Source: Gerris lacustris (lineage: Eukaryota; Arthropoda; Insecta; Hemiptera; Gerridae). From it: a stretch of DNA of 64,000 bases. The stretch lies in the NCBI GenBank assembly GCA_951217055.1, contig OX578279.1, forward strand, positions 43,228,250-43,292,249, read 5' to 3'. The position numbers and the translations under genes were made by a program. The notes below the pieces were generated by a model. That model saw only the letters and a program-made list of their open reading frames with translations, was not told the origin of the DNA and searched no databases. Shown piece after piece: positions 22,151-33,934 of this stretch (the first letter of the stretch is position 1; each line of letters opens with the position of its first letter).

Positions 22151-22260
22151 TATTTTTAATATATAAAAGGACAAATCATTGTACAAAGGATCCAAAACCG
22201 AATCCAAACCGTGCCATCGATATGCCCCCTGCCCCCGTGTAGGGGACGGTGAGAAAAGAA
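22151..22260 (+). repeat. Diverged family E relative
   Basis: TATAAAAGGACAAATCATTG, TACAAAGGAT and CCGTGCCATCGATATG follow the order seen in family E (ATAAAAGGACAAATCTTTGT, ACAACGGAT, GCGTGCCAGGGATAT). After that the two diverge; this copy has a CCCCCTGCCCCC stretch. Confidence 0.4.
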
Positions 22261-22689
22261 AAATTAACCTAAGATCGAGGGGCGTTGTTAAGATTTTTAT
22301 AAGGGCCTTCCTAAGTTTTTAAGAAGGGAATATAGAGTGGGTTCTAAAACAAAAAATCGCGACAACTCAGACAAACTTTTTTCATATACAAGTTCATAAT
22401 TACTTTGCCCGTGTTTTCTGTTATTATGTTTTCATAGGTACATTTAATTATTATTGAAAATTTCATCAAAATTTATCGTAAAAATAACTTATTCTTGGCA
22501 AAGAATCGAACCCTGCCTCTCTCCTTCCACGTTTAAAGCTACTTTCTCAGGAACTAGTTTTTTCCGGTGAAACGGCTTATATCGTAAGGGCTTAGATAAA
22601 TTATAGGCTTAGATTCGTATTTAAATGGACTACATTTTAGACTTTTAATCAAAATCGTCGGAACCGTTTTAGAGAATTAATGGGTTTTT

Positions 22690-22835
22690 TTACGTTTTTC
22701 AGAGTTTTCGGAGGGTAGCGCCCCCAAATTTCTCGATTTTACCTCGGGGTATTATTTTCCTAAACATGTATGCCAAATTTCGTCAAAACCGGCCCAGTAG
22801 TATAGGCTCCAGGCGTGTGCACAGACAGACATTTT
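22690..22835 (+). repeat. Family J repeat, copy 2
   Basis: GGTAGCGCCCCCAAATTTCT, a CTCGATTTTACCTCGGGGTA stretch, ATGCCAAATTTCGTCAAAAC and GTGTGCACAGACAGACA resemble 34447-34620 in order and spacing. Confidence 0.5.
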
Positions 22836-22860
22836 GTAAAAAAACCTTTTTTTGGACTCA

Positions 22861-23750
22861 GGGGACCTCCTTTTCTTTCTTTCTTTTTTTTATTAATCAT
22901 AAATATGTCATGAATTAATACTTTAACTAACTCATTAATAGATTTGATGAAAGAAAGAATTATGCTTTTACCTACTCCATAAGAAAATGTAAAATACATT
23001 TAAGATTATAAGTCTGTGGTGAGTAATAATATCTTATTAAATTATAATTATATCACTGTGATTTGTTTATATTTTTTAATTAAATATTCATTCAATCAAA
23101 AAATATGTTTAAAACAATATGTAAATAGAAAGAAAAAAAATAAATTTAATGCGTTAGGCGGCTTAATGATCTCAAGTCTTATTAAAGATAATTAACATTT
23201 TGACTAATTCTATAAAGGCAAGTGAATTAAAAGGAGCCGGCATGAGTTTGAATATAAATGAATAGTATTTGAATAGATAAGAAACCCCCAAATACCAGGG
23301 AGGGAAATGGGCAAAACAGAAACCCAAAATAATCCAATCAGCTCATTATTTTAAGGGCTCTTCTCTTTACTGAATTGAATAAAATACTTATTTTTATTTA
23401 TTTATTATTCGTATACACCCACGTTTTGAACTTTCGTTGCCGCATTAAAAAAAAAATTATAAATTTTGTTACTTTTGTAAGATCACATTGAAAGCAAATA
23501 TAATATGTATAGATACTTACTTAAAAAATGTACACGAAATACAAAATTTGGTGAAAGATATTTTCGATCATTATATATGAATATGGAATATTGTGGAAAA
23601 CTGTGAAGTATAAAAAATGTTTCCTTATAAATATTTAGAAACACAGCGAAATATTTAAACAGACGTAGTGAATAACAATAATACAGTTTAAAGACGATAA
23701 GCAATCAATACTTTTCAGATATCCACAGATTTATTGTCATAATATAAAAA
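22861..23750. other. No recognised feature
   Basis: AT-rich, no repeat partner noticed. Confidence 0.35.
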
Positions 23751-23751
23751 T

Positions 23752-24170
23752 AATCCGCCAATTTGTGTGGCACATTGCTTCCTCGCGTTCTATTACTGGA
23801 CGAAATTATAATTTAAGAATAAATTTGGAGAATTTATTTAATTTATATATACATATTATTATTTTATTGCCAGGCCCACATTTATTTATTCAATTTCTTA
23901 TCGCATTTATTTTTATGGAACATAAAATTTGCGCAGACAGTTGAAATTAAATTTCAAAATCGGGTGAGTAGTTTTTAAGATATGACGATTCGAAAAAATG
24001 TTAAACGGCAGATTGGCCGACAGGTCGACCGACCGACAGACAGAAAGATGACCAAATGTTTCCAGAAGTTTTTAAAGATATTAGTCTAGGAATTTTTTGA
24101 ATTTAGAAACAAGAAAAAATCGTTCTTTAGAAAGATCACTTCCGTTACCTTAGCTAAGCTCAAAAGCAAA
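23752..24170 (-). repeat. Family D repeat copy
   Basis: Left edge CCGCCAATTTGTGTGGCACA, right edge ACTTCCGTTACCTTAGCTAA. In between are a TTGCCAGGCCCACATTTATT block (shared with ~26205), AAAATCGGGTGAGTAG and a run of CGACAGAC units. Confidence 0.55.
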
Positions 24171-24552
24171 GATTATAAAATAATTAATTTGCATTAAAAA
24201 CTTACGAACCCATTATAAGTAAAAAGAAAACGGAATGCCTCTCCCACTTACCTGAAACATAAAAAAAAAATGATTTATACATTAACAAATTTGGCCACAT
24301 ATTATAGTCTATAATTATAATATATACTGTGTAAAGATAATAATATATACGAGTACTATGCTCAGATGTATACGCACAAGTTCATATTATGAACAGTGCA
24401 TATTATTCACGATATTGAATTCAAAAACTTAAAGCGGTAACTGGGATCTCTCGTTATAGTGTGCCAAATGTAACAAACATAAGGCATTTTAAAAAACGTA
24501 TCATCACTTTTCACTAAATTTTATTTAATTCACTAACTTTTCATTTTAATTG

Positions 24553-24594
<42 letters not shown>
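24553..24594. repeat. A42 homopolymer
   Basis: Uninterrupted A run followed by GAAAAA. No LINE or SINE body could be recognised immediately upstream to explain it as a tail. Confidence 0.95.
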
Positions 24595-24596
<2 letters not shown>

Positions 24597-24651
24597 AAAA
24601 TGGGGTATTAACATTAATTCTCTACTTTTTTTTGTTAATAAAAGTATATTT

Positions 24652-25032
24652 ATGCAGTTGCCATAGCTTAATCGCGTCCTATCACATACTTTTTACAACT
24701 TATTACTGTCTAATATATTTAATTATTTCCCCTTCTAATATAAATCCGTAAAAATATCAATTTAGCAATACGTAATGTGCACAGACGGTTGAAATTAATC
24801 TGGGAGCTACTTTCGACTAACCATCGAAATTTCTTTAAAATCAGATGAGTACATTTAAAGATATAGGTGTAAATAAATCTATGTTTGTGCGCATGCGGTA
24901 GAGAAACCAATGGCGCAGAGTTTGAAACAGATTTCTGTATTAGAATTTATACGTTCGAAGACCAAAAAAAAAAACTCGTTCATCAGAACAATCACATAGC
25001 TTCCGTTACCTTCGGTAAGCTTTGAAGCAAAA
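24652..25032 (-). repeat. Family D repeat copy
   Basis: Left edge is GTTGCCATAGCTTAATCGCG. Right edge is the hairpin AGCTTCCGTTACCTTCGGTA followed by AGCTTTGAAGC. It contains AAATCAGATGAGTACATTTA and GTGCGCATGCGG. Confidence 0.6.
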
Positions 25033-25760
25033 TACAAATTGTGTACATGTATATTTACATAAAAATATATATAAACAAATTTTACATAATCAAAATCGCT
25101 ATGATGGCCATAATGAAATACTTTATACAAAATACATTGTACTAAATAATTCTGTTTTATAAATAAAAATGGTATGAATTAAGAACTCATTGACGTCACA
25201 TCTTCTATTTTAATTGTACATATATTTTCTTTTTAAAAATTCCAATTACCAGTTTTTAATTGAGATACTTCAAAATAAAACTTGAGATCTCCTGCTTTAA
25301 TAATTAGGGTAATTGGAATAAAAGCTCTATTATGTGATCCAGAATTAAATAATTACAAAGCTTTGTTAACCATACTAGGGAACTGGAAGAAACAAAACTA
25401 CCTGAACTTTAAAATTTAATTATAAACATACTAAAATATAATTTCGGAACGAAAGTTAAACAAACAACATTCAAAAAGGAGGGATTTCATAAATCATTTA
25501 AAAAGCGCTCAAAATAAAATATGTATTAAATGAAGTATATATCGAAATAAAAATATTATAATATTATTTTTAGGGTCTAATATATCATCCAGATTATAGA
25601 CCGTAGCCTAGCGCAATAATTATATCCTTATTATCGGATGCCTGCGTGTAATGCAACACATTAAAATTGTGTTTGATACACGTCTAACTAAAAAAGTTTA
25701 TATATTTGATCATTAATAAAGATTAAATGAAACACTGTTATTAAATAACTATTATAAATA
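25033..25760. other. No recognised feature
   Basis: AT-rich, featureless. Confidence 0.35.
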
Positions 25761-25762
25761 AA

Positions 25763-26213
25763 ATAGTAGTCTGCCAATTAGTGTGGCTCATAGCTTTTCG
25801 TGTCCTATTTCGTATACTTTAATGATTTTATGCTTTTAGAACTTTTACGATTTTAAAATATTTCAATATTGTTTTATATTTTTACATTAATTAAAGTATT
25901 TGTTTAGCAAAATGTTAAGAGCGCAAACCGCTAAAATTAATCTGGGGTTCACTACAAATTTCGACAAACCATCCAAATTTAATAAAAATCAGATAAGTAC
26001 GTTTAAAGATATAGGATATAGGTGTAAATAAATGTATGTTCGTGTGCATGTGGAAAAGAAACAAATAGGCGCAGAATATTGAAACTTATATGGGACCAAC
26101 AATGGGCCAATTATGACCATATTAAACACCAAAATTAAAATCAGATGAACAGTTTTTAATGTTGGTTTGCAAAAATTGAGTGACAGACAGACCGGACCGA
26201 AAATTGCCAGGCC
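25763..26213 (-). repeat. Family D repeat copy, hairpin end lost
   Basis: Begins TAGTCTGCCAATTAGTGTGG, has AAATCAGATAAGTACGTTTA and later GGGACCAACAATGGGCCAAT plus GTGACAGACAGACCGGACCG. It breaks at TTGCCAGGCCCACA before the terminal hairpin. Confidence 0.55.
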
Positions 26214-27097
26214 CACAATTTATTCATTTACTACATTTTCCACCACTTCCTCTGGGCAATTAGATACCTAAATGTTGATTTAAAGAAAAGATATTCAGAT
26301 CATTAAATTTCAACTTACATAATTTTTAGTAAAATTTAATATGCTTAAAAAAAGTATCAAAATAAAAAGTAACGCAACAATAAATAAAAAAAGGCGAGGA
26401 ATTCGGTAAATGGAATTCGGTATATTATGGATAAAGCGAAAAAGAATTAGTAGACATTTTCCAAGGGATAAACTAGGTTGCGTGAGATAGTTAGCTACCC
26501 GACTTAAGTACTAAGCTAGTTGTAGGGAAAGCTGAGTCAGTGGAAAGTCTCTAAGTAACAAGTTATTTAGTGAATCTGACTCGCTTTCTCTCTTTAACCG
26601 TATTTTTCCAAAGGAAATTTTAACAGAGAAGACGGTGAAGCAGGTAAAAACACTTGCTTTCAAGCTATTACTATAAGAGATGTTGTAGCTTTTAATTCTT
26701 TTAACTAGATCTCTTAGCTTGATGAGATACTTTTTTTTATACAACCTTTGACCTTAAAATAGTAATCTTGAGGTTGTGACCTTAATCAGTAAAAATAGTT
26801 TAATACAGGATAAAAATCCTTAATTTTCTTCAAGATTAGATGACAACACGCAAGAGAAGTATATAAGCAGTGAGGCTGAATTAAGGATGAAACTTCTTAT
26901 CTTTCATGTATAAAATTTCTTACTTGCTATGAACCGGCTAATGAATTTAACTTTCAGGTAGGTTCTACTTAGTTATCACAGTTTTTATATAAACCTTACT
27001 ACAAGCATAATCTTGACTAAGTTAGAGCTTTGATTTGCCTAAAAAGTAGTTTAATATGACACATCTAGCAGACTAATTATACGCAGTTTGTAATCTT
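26214..27097. other. No recognised feature
   Basis: AT-rich. GGAATTCGGTA is directly repeated around 26400-26425. Confidence 0.35.
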
Positions 27098-27246
27098 TTA
27101 AGCCGACCACACACGTTGCGGTATACCTGTACAAGTGAACCGGAATGAGTGTGCTATCGTAACTGTGCAGTTGTGTCATAATTTTATAGCACACACACTC
27201 CGGTTTAACTGTGCAGGTTACCTGTACTGGCTTATGACCGGCTTAA
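27098..27246. mobile_element. 141-bp TTAA-flanked foldback MITE
   Basis: TTAA at 27098-27101 and 27243-27246 flanks a unit whose halves are inverted copies: GCCGACCA..GAACCGGAATGAGTGTGCTAT on the left and, read inward, GCCGGTCA..TAAACCGGAGTGTGTGTGCTAT on the right. TTAA duplication is the mark of piggyBac and Kolobok transposases. Nearly the whole unit can fold into one hairpin. Confidence 0.8.
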
Positions 27247-27746
27247 AACAAGTGTTAAGATTTAGAAAAAAAATGTTATGAGTTATTTTTTTAAAAATCA
27301 AAATGTATTTTTTAGTTAATATTCAGTATTTCACATATTATCTCATTATATTGTATAAAGCATTCAGCAACTAACTTTTACAACACAATTTATTTGTTCA
27401 AAGTTAGTATATTTATTTAGTAAATTGTTCATCACCTGACTATTCCTCTCAAATCAATCAAATAATTAAATTAAATAAAAATAACTTTTAAGTTTTTGGT
27501 AGTTTTCATACTACGGAAAGTATAATTTGATTTAAAAAAATAAATAAAAATAAATGTAAAGTAAATTGTAATCATAGGTTTCTATTAAATCTTATTTTAC
27601 ACAAGTCTCATTCAAAACTGGATGAAGAAATTGGATTAAACATATTTCTTTGATTAAATTAAATTAGGTACTCATAAAAATACTCATTAAATCAACAGTA
27701 ATTTCTTTGATTAAATGAGTATAAGTAACTAGAAATGTTGAGTGTG

Positions 27747-27750
<4 letters not shown>

Positions 27751-27826
<76 letters not shown>
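27751..27826. repeat. (TA)n microsatellite
   Basis: Uninterrupted TA dinucleotides, about 38 units. Confidence 0.95.
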
Positions 27827-27830
<4 letters not shown>

Positions 27831-29103
27831 GGATAAACTGTGTTAATTAAAAAGAAAAAGAGATAATGCTGGAACGCAATTAAAACGTGGGGAAGAAAGA
27901 GATCATCAAGGGAAATATACCTCCCCAGGTGAAGAAGAAAATAAAATTTACTTAGACCTGTCAGAAAGAGAAGGGAAGAGAATGAAAAAAAAAATTAAAC
28001 TTTATTACTAATAAAGAGCTGATTTATACTTACACCTCGGTCCAAGAATAAAATATTACAAGTTAGATGAGAAATAAAAACTAGATATAGAGTAATAGAT
28101 GAGTTAATATAAGAGCTAGACAGAGAAAATAGAAAGGACAAAGAGTTGAAAGAAGAATGAGAGCTTATGACGTCATGGTTTGGAGCTGAACCAAGGCATC
28201 TATTTTCGATCCAAAACCAAGCTACCTCTCCCTCCCGGAGGGGGGAACCAGGGGAATCTCTCGGAGCATTCTGTTACGTCACAAGACAAGAAAACTTCTA
28301 CAGTCCTACTAGCAGATGATAAAATAAGACAAAGAAAAACTTTACTCACTTCACCTGACATTCATTAGGCCTCGTTCTCTCTTCTTCATTTCTAAATAAC
28401 AATAGACCCATGCTCAACTTCTGTCTTTCGTATAAGCAAAGCACCGAACACACCAAACAATCAACAGTAATTTATAAAACAAAACAACTTCTTTCATAAT
28501 TAAATTAAACAATAAACAGGTTTTTCAAAAGAAAGAGAAAAAAGTGGATTTTAAAAAACCAAAGGCTATTATTTACAAGAACATTTCTGTAGTGATTTCA
28601 CTGTTATACGCAGGCATCTCAAAATAAAATCGGCTCCTTTACTTGTATACATTAATAGTCATCATAAATACGGTTGAAATTAGTGAAAATTAAATACCTA
28701 AATATCACACAAAAAATAATAAAATTTTAACCACGCGCAATTTACATGTAATTTTAATATCCTTTTTCTCATAAAGTTTTATTGCTAAACATATGATTCT
28801 GATAAACCATAAGTTATACAGGCCAAACAAACAGACAACATACTAGCTATGGTCAAACGTGTTATTGGATGTCTGAATTGTGAAAATATCGAAAAATTAT
28901 ATTTAGGAATTTAATTAAGTAAACTACATGGATATGCGCTGGCTATGATATCTTAGAAGAGGAAATATATTGTGAATACAGGAATAAAAATAGATTAATA
29001 AATGAATTTGAAATTATTATAATTTAGGTGCGCAAATGGAGTCGATTTCAATAGCATGACAAAAACTAACTCCTCTCCGCCAATGAAATTTTAATTTACA
29101 ACC
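27827..29103. other. No firm feature
   Basis: A purine-rich 60-codon open frame follows the TA array (about 27844-28020, plus strand; KRDNAGTQLKRGEERDHQGK is part of it). It has no recognisable domain or start and may be chance. A GC-richer patch at 28170-28370 (CTCCCTCCCGGAGGGGGGAA) matches nothing else here. Confidence 0.3.
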
Positions 29104-29136
29104 GTGGCTGTTGGCATATTGGCCATCATCGGTGCT
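29104..29136 (-). ncRNA. Degenerate hammerhead-like motif
   Basis: On the minus strand, CCGATGA is followed by a TGGC..GCCA hairpin and then AACAG where GAAAC would be expected. This fits the layout of a Penelope-type hammerhead with two damaged boxes. Confidence 0.3.
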
Positions 29137-29289
29137 AGAAACAAATAAAGCTATATATGGACAGCTTTTGTTCTCCCTGACAGGAGAAAAAAAATAAAGA
29201 CCACATTACAGCAGGCTGAGCAACTGTACTTTATCCTACCAAAATATGAACACCTAAAAATACTTCACCCCAAAAACATACTGACCTAC

Positions 29290-29590
29290 GGCTGTACACC
29301 AAGTGCGCCGGGATAGGTCAAGGTCGGGTGACGGGGGAAGTGCGCCAGCCCCTTTTTGAAGGGTACGGTCGAAGTGCGCCGGGTAAATCCTATCTCTCGA
29401 CCCAGGTAGTCCACCCACCTCGGACACGGATCCTCTTATCTAAAGGACTAATCGTTGTCAATATTCGCATATACTCAATATAAAGCGATTTGAAGTTACT
29501 TTGAACAAACTGCTCAGAATGATAGGCGATCATTAGCAAATCTCAGTGCATAGGAGAATATGTAGAATGTTCTCGTAAGAACAAAATCCA
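29290..29590 (+). mobile_element. Family F transposon, left half only
   Basis: Starts GGCTGTACACCAAGTGCGCC exactly like the element at 1603 and follows it through GAAGTGCGCCAGCCCC, GGTCGAAGTGCGCCGGG and GTTCTCGTAAGAACAAAATC, then stops. The right end is missing. An internal 15-bp insertion/deletion difference lies near 29315. Confidence 0.75.
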
Positions 29591-29654
29591 AATTAAGTCA
29601 GAAGATTCACTTTAATTTGTGAATATTTAAAATGAAAAAAAATGAAAATTGGAT

Positions 29655-30003
29655 TTTTTTTCCCGACCTAAAATTCCAATTTTAAATTTGAAGATCACGT
29701 TTACACGAGCGTTGCGCGGATAAAAGCTGTCCAACGAACTCGTTCTGAGCATTGGTAAAATGAACATGTCTACCAAATTTCATTAAAATCGGTCCACGTT
29801 TACTCAATTTCAGACACGCACAGTTCGCGGGCTAACAGACAGACACAGAGACACGAGACCAAAAATGTTCCCTGATGTTTGAAACGGATTTCTGTTTTTA
29901 AAAAATTGAAAATTTCTGAATTTTTAAAATTGGAGACATAAAATTTTTTCGTTCTCAAAAGTGAACACAATGCTTCCGTTACCTTCTGTAAGCTCGGAAG
30001 CAA
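29655..30003 (-). repeat. Family B repeat, copy 3
   Basis: Minus-orientation copy with the terminal hairpin GCTTCCGAGCTTACAGAAGG..CGGAAGC at the right. It contains GACACAGAGACACGAGACC, GATTTTAATGAAATTTGGTA, CGCAACGCTCGTGTAAACG and ends CCCGACCTAAAATTCC at the left. Confidence 0.65.
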
Positions 30004-30668
30004 TAAAATACACATAGATACTCCCTCAAACCAATATAATAGTTGCAATACCCACACTAATAGTAAAATACATATTATTATATTATTACGAACTCCTAAT
30101 AATTTTTTTCCAAATAATTTAAAAATACTTTCAATAAAAAAAACGCAATCATTTACAAATATAGAGATGCATTATAATGACAAATTAAATCGTAATTGTA
30201 CATGTCCGCTAAATGAGAAGCATCATTTTATGGAAAGGTTTTTTAGTACAAAAAGTAAAAAATAAATTAATTATAGTAGAATATTATCTCTAAAAAAGAT
30301 ATTAAAAGAAATAATTTAACGTTGGGAACAAACGAAAATAGTGATTTAAAATATAAATAAATACGGAATAGAAACATTATTAATTCAATATCAAATTACT
30401 AGAAGAAGGATAAATATAAATTATACAATACCCTTTTAAATTTAATTATATAAGTGGAATAATTGGTTAACTGAGTAGGAAATCATAAAAACTCATGTAG
30501 TCGAGAGAGGAAATGAGTAGGTTGGTAATTTATGGAAAGTGAAATTTGAGGGGAAAAATAGCAAGACTAAAAACATAATTCTAAAAGATCATCGTTTAAG
30601 GCCTCTCCCTGACTTGTCGGAACGGTATCGGTGCGGTATCGGTAAGCTAGTATGCCGATGCGGTAAGA
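30004..30668. other. No recognised feature
   Basis: AT-rich. Just before family C (30625-30665), GGTATCGGT and GCGGTA words are iterated, perhaps as part of that element's end. Confidence 0.35.
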
Positions 30669-31182
30669 TTCTTTATCTACGATTGATACGAAATATAAAC
30701 ATTATATCTCTGTATAGATGCGTAGAAAGTGATTATTCCTCTTCTTTACCACGCTAGCGCGGTAAAGAAGAGGAATTCTTCAGCTTTACGCACGATTCGC
30801 GAGTTTGTTTACATTTAACAAGACTAATTTGCTGTTTGTTTAATAAAAGTAAATATTATATCGAGTGTTTTGTGAAAATCAATGAGTGATTTAAATGATT
30901 ATGACGAATATGAGGAGAATAATACGCCTCCCGAAATAATTCGGCACCAAATACATCTAATGAATTAATGTTATCTTTAACAAAAGAGAAATACGAACTT
31001 GTATACTGGAAGTTTATTTTTTTTAGTATTTATTATTTAAATCTAACAATCGTAGATTTAAAACAGTGCGAACTCGTGCGAAAACAGCATTTTGCATTGC
31101 TCGTGTGATTTTACCACACTCGACGCGTAATGTACTATTACCGAGCGTACAGATTCTTTACCGCGCGGTAAAGAATCTGTAC
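30669..31182 (+). mobile_element. Family C element, long copy, with two large palindromes
   Basis: Begins like the other two copies (TTCTTTATCTACGATTGATA). It has a 42-bp near-perfect palindrome at 30735-30776 centred on GCTAGC. It closes with a 36-bp perfect palindrome at 31147-31182 centred on CGCG (half-site GTACAGATTCTTTACCGC). TTTACC/GGTAAA is common to both, suggesting paired recombinase-binding half-sites. The interior carries a short acidic reading frame (30882 onward) that resembles the N-terminus of a tyrosine-recombinase-type transposon protein. Probably a deletion derivative. Confidence 0.55.
30882..31107 (+). pseudogene. Possible Crypton-like tyrosine-recombinase N-terminus relic
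   Basis: ATG at 30882 opens MSDLNDYDEYEENNTPPEII and runs 28 codons to a stop. A +1 shift at 30941 continues SAPNTSNELMLSLTKEKYEL, VYWKF and, after AT-rich sequence, VDLKQCELVRKQHFALLV before a TGA at 31105-31107. The pattern (acidic start, PPEI, then an L-x-L-T-K-E-K-Y-x-x-V-Y-x-x-F helix) resembles the N-terminal helical region of insect Crypton/tyrosine-recombinase-like proteins. The catalytic R..HxxR..Y domain is absent. This identification rests on memory of the family pattern and needs a profile search. Confidence 0.35.
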
Positions 31183-31758
31183 CCTAAATTTGTATTTGTA
31201 CCCTAAATGGAGCTATTTTGGTTTTTTTTTAATTTTTGCCTTTGAGCACTCATATCTTTGGTAATAATTGACCGATTTAAATTCTGACTTCTAGGTTCAA
31301 ATCTCACACTAATGCCCTTTAAAACAAGACTTTGATATGTTTATAATTCTTCCTATTTGCTGAGAAATTGAGAGTAAACTTTTTCCCAGAGTGCCGTTGC
31401 CAAGTAAACACTTTTTTTTATTTAAATATTCGTTCGCATATCATTTGAAAACTATTGACTTGTACATTAAAGCTCTTTTATTTGTTTATTTTCAAAAAAA
31501 TTGGTACATGTACTTTTGTACCGATATGTATGTTTGTTGTTAAATAATTATTTTAAAATTTTAAAAGTGGTTTATTATTATTAATTAGGTTATTTAAAGC
31601 TTATTTGGATTGTTTGTTTATTGAACAATAATTTTGGTACCTATTGGGGTACAAATGTCAAAGTTAATATTTTATATAATGATGTATATCGTTGAAAAGC
31701 TCTTGAAAAACGCAGTACATATTGTTACGGAGTATATAGTGTTATTTTCATTTTTATT

Positions 31759-31933
31759 GAGATAAATTGAAAAAACTCTTTTCTTTAGTGTTTTTTCAGA
31801 TTTCTTTGATTAGGTTATGGTTTAAATAGATAAAGACCCCCCCCCCCCCCCGCTTTAGCAAAGAGATAAATTGAAAAAACTGTTTTCTTTAGTGTTTTTT
31901 CAGATTTCTTTGATTAGGTTATGGTTTAAATAG
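31759..31933. repeat. Tandem 71-bp duplication around a C15 run
   Basis: 31759-31829 and 31863-31933 differ at one position (GAGATAAATTGAAAAAACT start, GGTTATGGTTTAAATAG end). The spacer holds 15 consecutive C (31837-31851). Confidence 0.9.
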
Positions 31934-32020
31934 TTAATTAGGTTATAGTTAAATGAAGTTGAACTTCATTCTCTCATGTAGACTCGATGAGTGTGTTGAG
32001 TGCTACGAGAGACTTCGACT

Positions 32021-32055
32021 CTGCTGATGATGGCGTTTAGCCGAAACCGGTCCAG
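32021..32055 (+). ncRNA. Hammerhead ribozyme, near-canonical (Penelope-type)
   Basis: The conserved boxes are all present: CTGATGA (32024-32030), a short stem II TGGC..GCC (32031-32042), GAAA (32043-32046), a minimal stem III/loop CCGG, and the cleavage triplet GTC (32050-32052). Stem I is formed by CTG (32021-32023) and CAG (32053-32055). A very short stem III is characteristic of hammerheads in Penelope-like elements and retrozymes. Predicted self-cleavage is after C32052. The motif sits 48 bp upstream of a (TA)n array. The element body upstream is not recognisable. Confidence 0.75.
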
Positions 32056-32100
32056 TGATCTCCAGATCAAGCAAGTATCGACGGTAGGGATATCCTCAAT

Positions 32101-32102
<2 letters not shown>

Positions 32103-32182
<80 letters not shown>

Positions 32183-32184
32183 TA
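32103..32184. repeat. (TA)n microsatellite
   Basis: TA array with a single AA interruption near 32175, directly downstream of the hammerhead-bearing end. Confidence 0.95.
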
Positions 32185-33934
32185 GTCTTGTTTGATATTG
32201 GATCTATAACAAAAAATGTAGTTCATAATATATGATAACATTTAGACGTATATGATTATTCGATCCACGCGTAAAGAAAATTAGGAAATCTCAATTGTTT
32301 AACAAAAACAAGTTTTTTCTTTGAGTATTAAGATCCAAGATAAAGTGTGAATAATACTTTGGATTAGCTAGAAGGGGAAGCTGAGAGAAATAATTGGTTT
32401 GTGGCATTTAGATAAATGGTAGAGGTGGGAGGCTACAATAATAAAATAAAAATTATTTTTACAAATCGTATTGATATTCTTAGATCCTTAAATATAGATA
32501 GAATATAAATAGTATATAAGCATTAGGTAAAATTGAGAGATTGGCAGTTCTGTTTTGACACAAAGAAAATTAAACTTAGCTGTTTATGGAAAAGAGGTAG
32601 AATTGATTTAGATTTTCCAATAAATGTGGAATTGTATTAGCTAAATATAGTCGCTAGTTACGTTATAAGCAGGTAGTTATGACATCCTTTAAATTAGAAG
32701 TTTAAGGAAAATAAAAATTAATTCATGGAAAAACGTGAATAAGATAAGTTTATATGGAGTATATATCATATTCTTAGAATCTAAATAAAAAAAATATAAA
32801 TGCAAGTGCGGACGTGCCAAGTTGACAAAAATATTGAAAGTACATATGTATAATAAATGAGAATAGAAAGGTAAAAACAAGTTGCGGGATAAACGACATT
32901 TTTTTTTTAATTTTTATTTAAATTGACTGTATAAAATTAGCGTATATTGACACATTTTCCCCCCTTTTCATTTTGATTGGCTATGAACCAAAATATTTAC
33001 TACTTTCTTTTTTCTTACAAGACAAGAAAATTACTAAAACGAATACATCATTGTATTTCTTTTTTAACTAGTTCACAGTTAGGCTTCTTTTAAAAAAAAA
33101 AAAATTAAAAAAAATCTAGTCCCTTCATAAATCATTATTACAGTCACAGAGTGTTAAAAATTAACTACCCAAAAAAAAAAGAGCTAGCTATTATGGGAAA
33201 CCGCACGGAAGAAAAATTAATGAAAAGATACAACCGATAGTGTAATAAAAATAAAAAAGATACTAAGATGAAGAACAAACAACTGGAAGACCAGATGTTG
33301 AGCTATAATTTTAAATAGGAATATTTTTCAAAAGATAAAAACAAAGAAAAAAAGGAAGAGTTATGAATGCTTAAAATCTTTAAGTTAAACTGTCTCAATG
33401 AATGAATTACTTTTTTTAGGGTTTATTTTAATTACCTCTGAAGGTAAAATACTCGTTAAATTTAGACTAAATATTTATTGGCAATAATGATTTCTTATAT
33501 TAGCGAGTTGGATTTTGGATTTAATTTACCTTTATTGAATAAAAAAATACAACATATTAATACATAATAATATTCCAATACATCGAGCAAAGTAAGTCGA
33601 GCAAGTAAGTCGAGTTAATGCAATTTAATTTCTCTGAACTTTTTTTGACCAAATTATTAATAAGTAATTCTTTATAAAAAGTCCTGCTTGTTCTTAAATC
33701 TCTAAAAGTTATAACATTATCTTGATTTTTTGTACAGGGTGTTCTTAAAGTTTAAAATATGACCAAGATTAAACTACCCTTATTTTTGATGGCATCAAAA
33801 AATATTATTTAAAAAAGTGGTTCAGAATTGCAAAAAAAACAAAAAAACTTATAAATAATACTCGTATTTGAGCGGACTATATTTTAGGAATAATTGTTGA
33901 TGTTGTTTTGACGGATATTTTGCGGTACCACTTC
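32185..33934. other. No gene; one CAGGGTGTTC end
   Basis: AT-rich. At 33734-33751 TACAGGGTGTTCTTAAAG looks like a single terminus of the mariner-like CAGGGTGTT group, but no inverted partner was found within a kilobase. Confidence 0.35.

Noticed and set aside
22500..22525. B-box-like GGGTTCGATTCT on the minus strand (also a similar word near 8018)
   Set aside because: No A box at a tRNA-like distance; no fold consistent with a tRNA.
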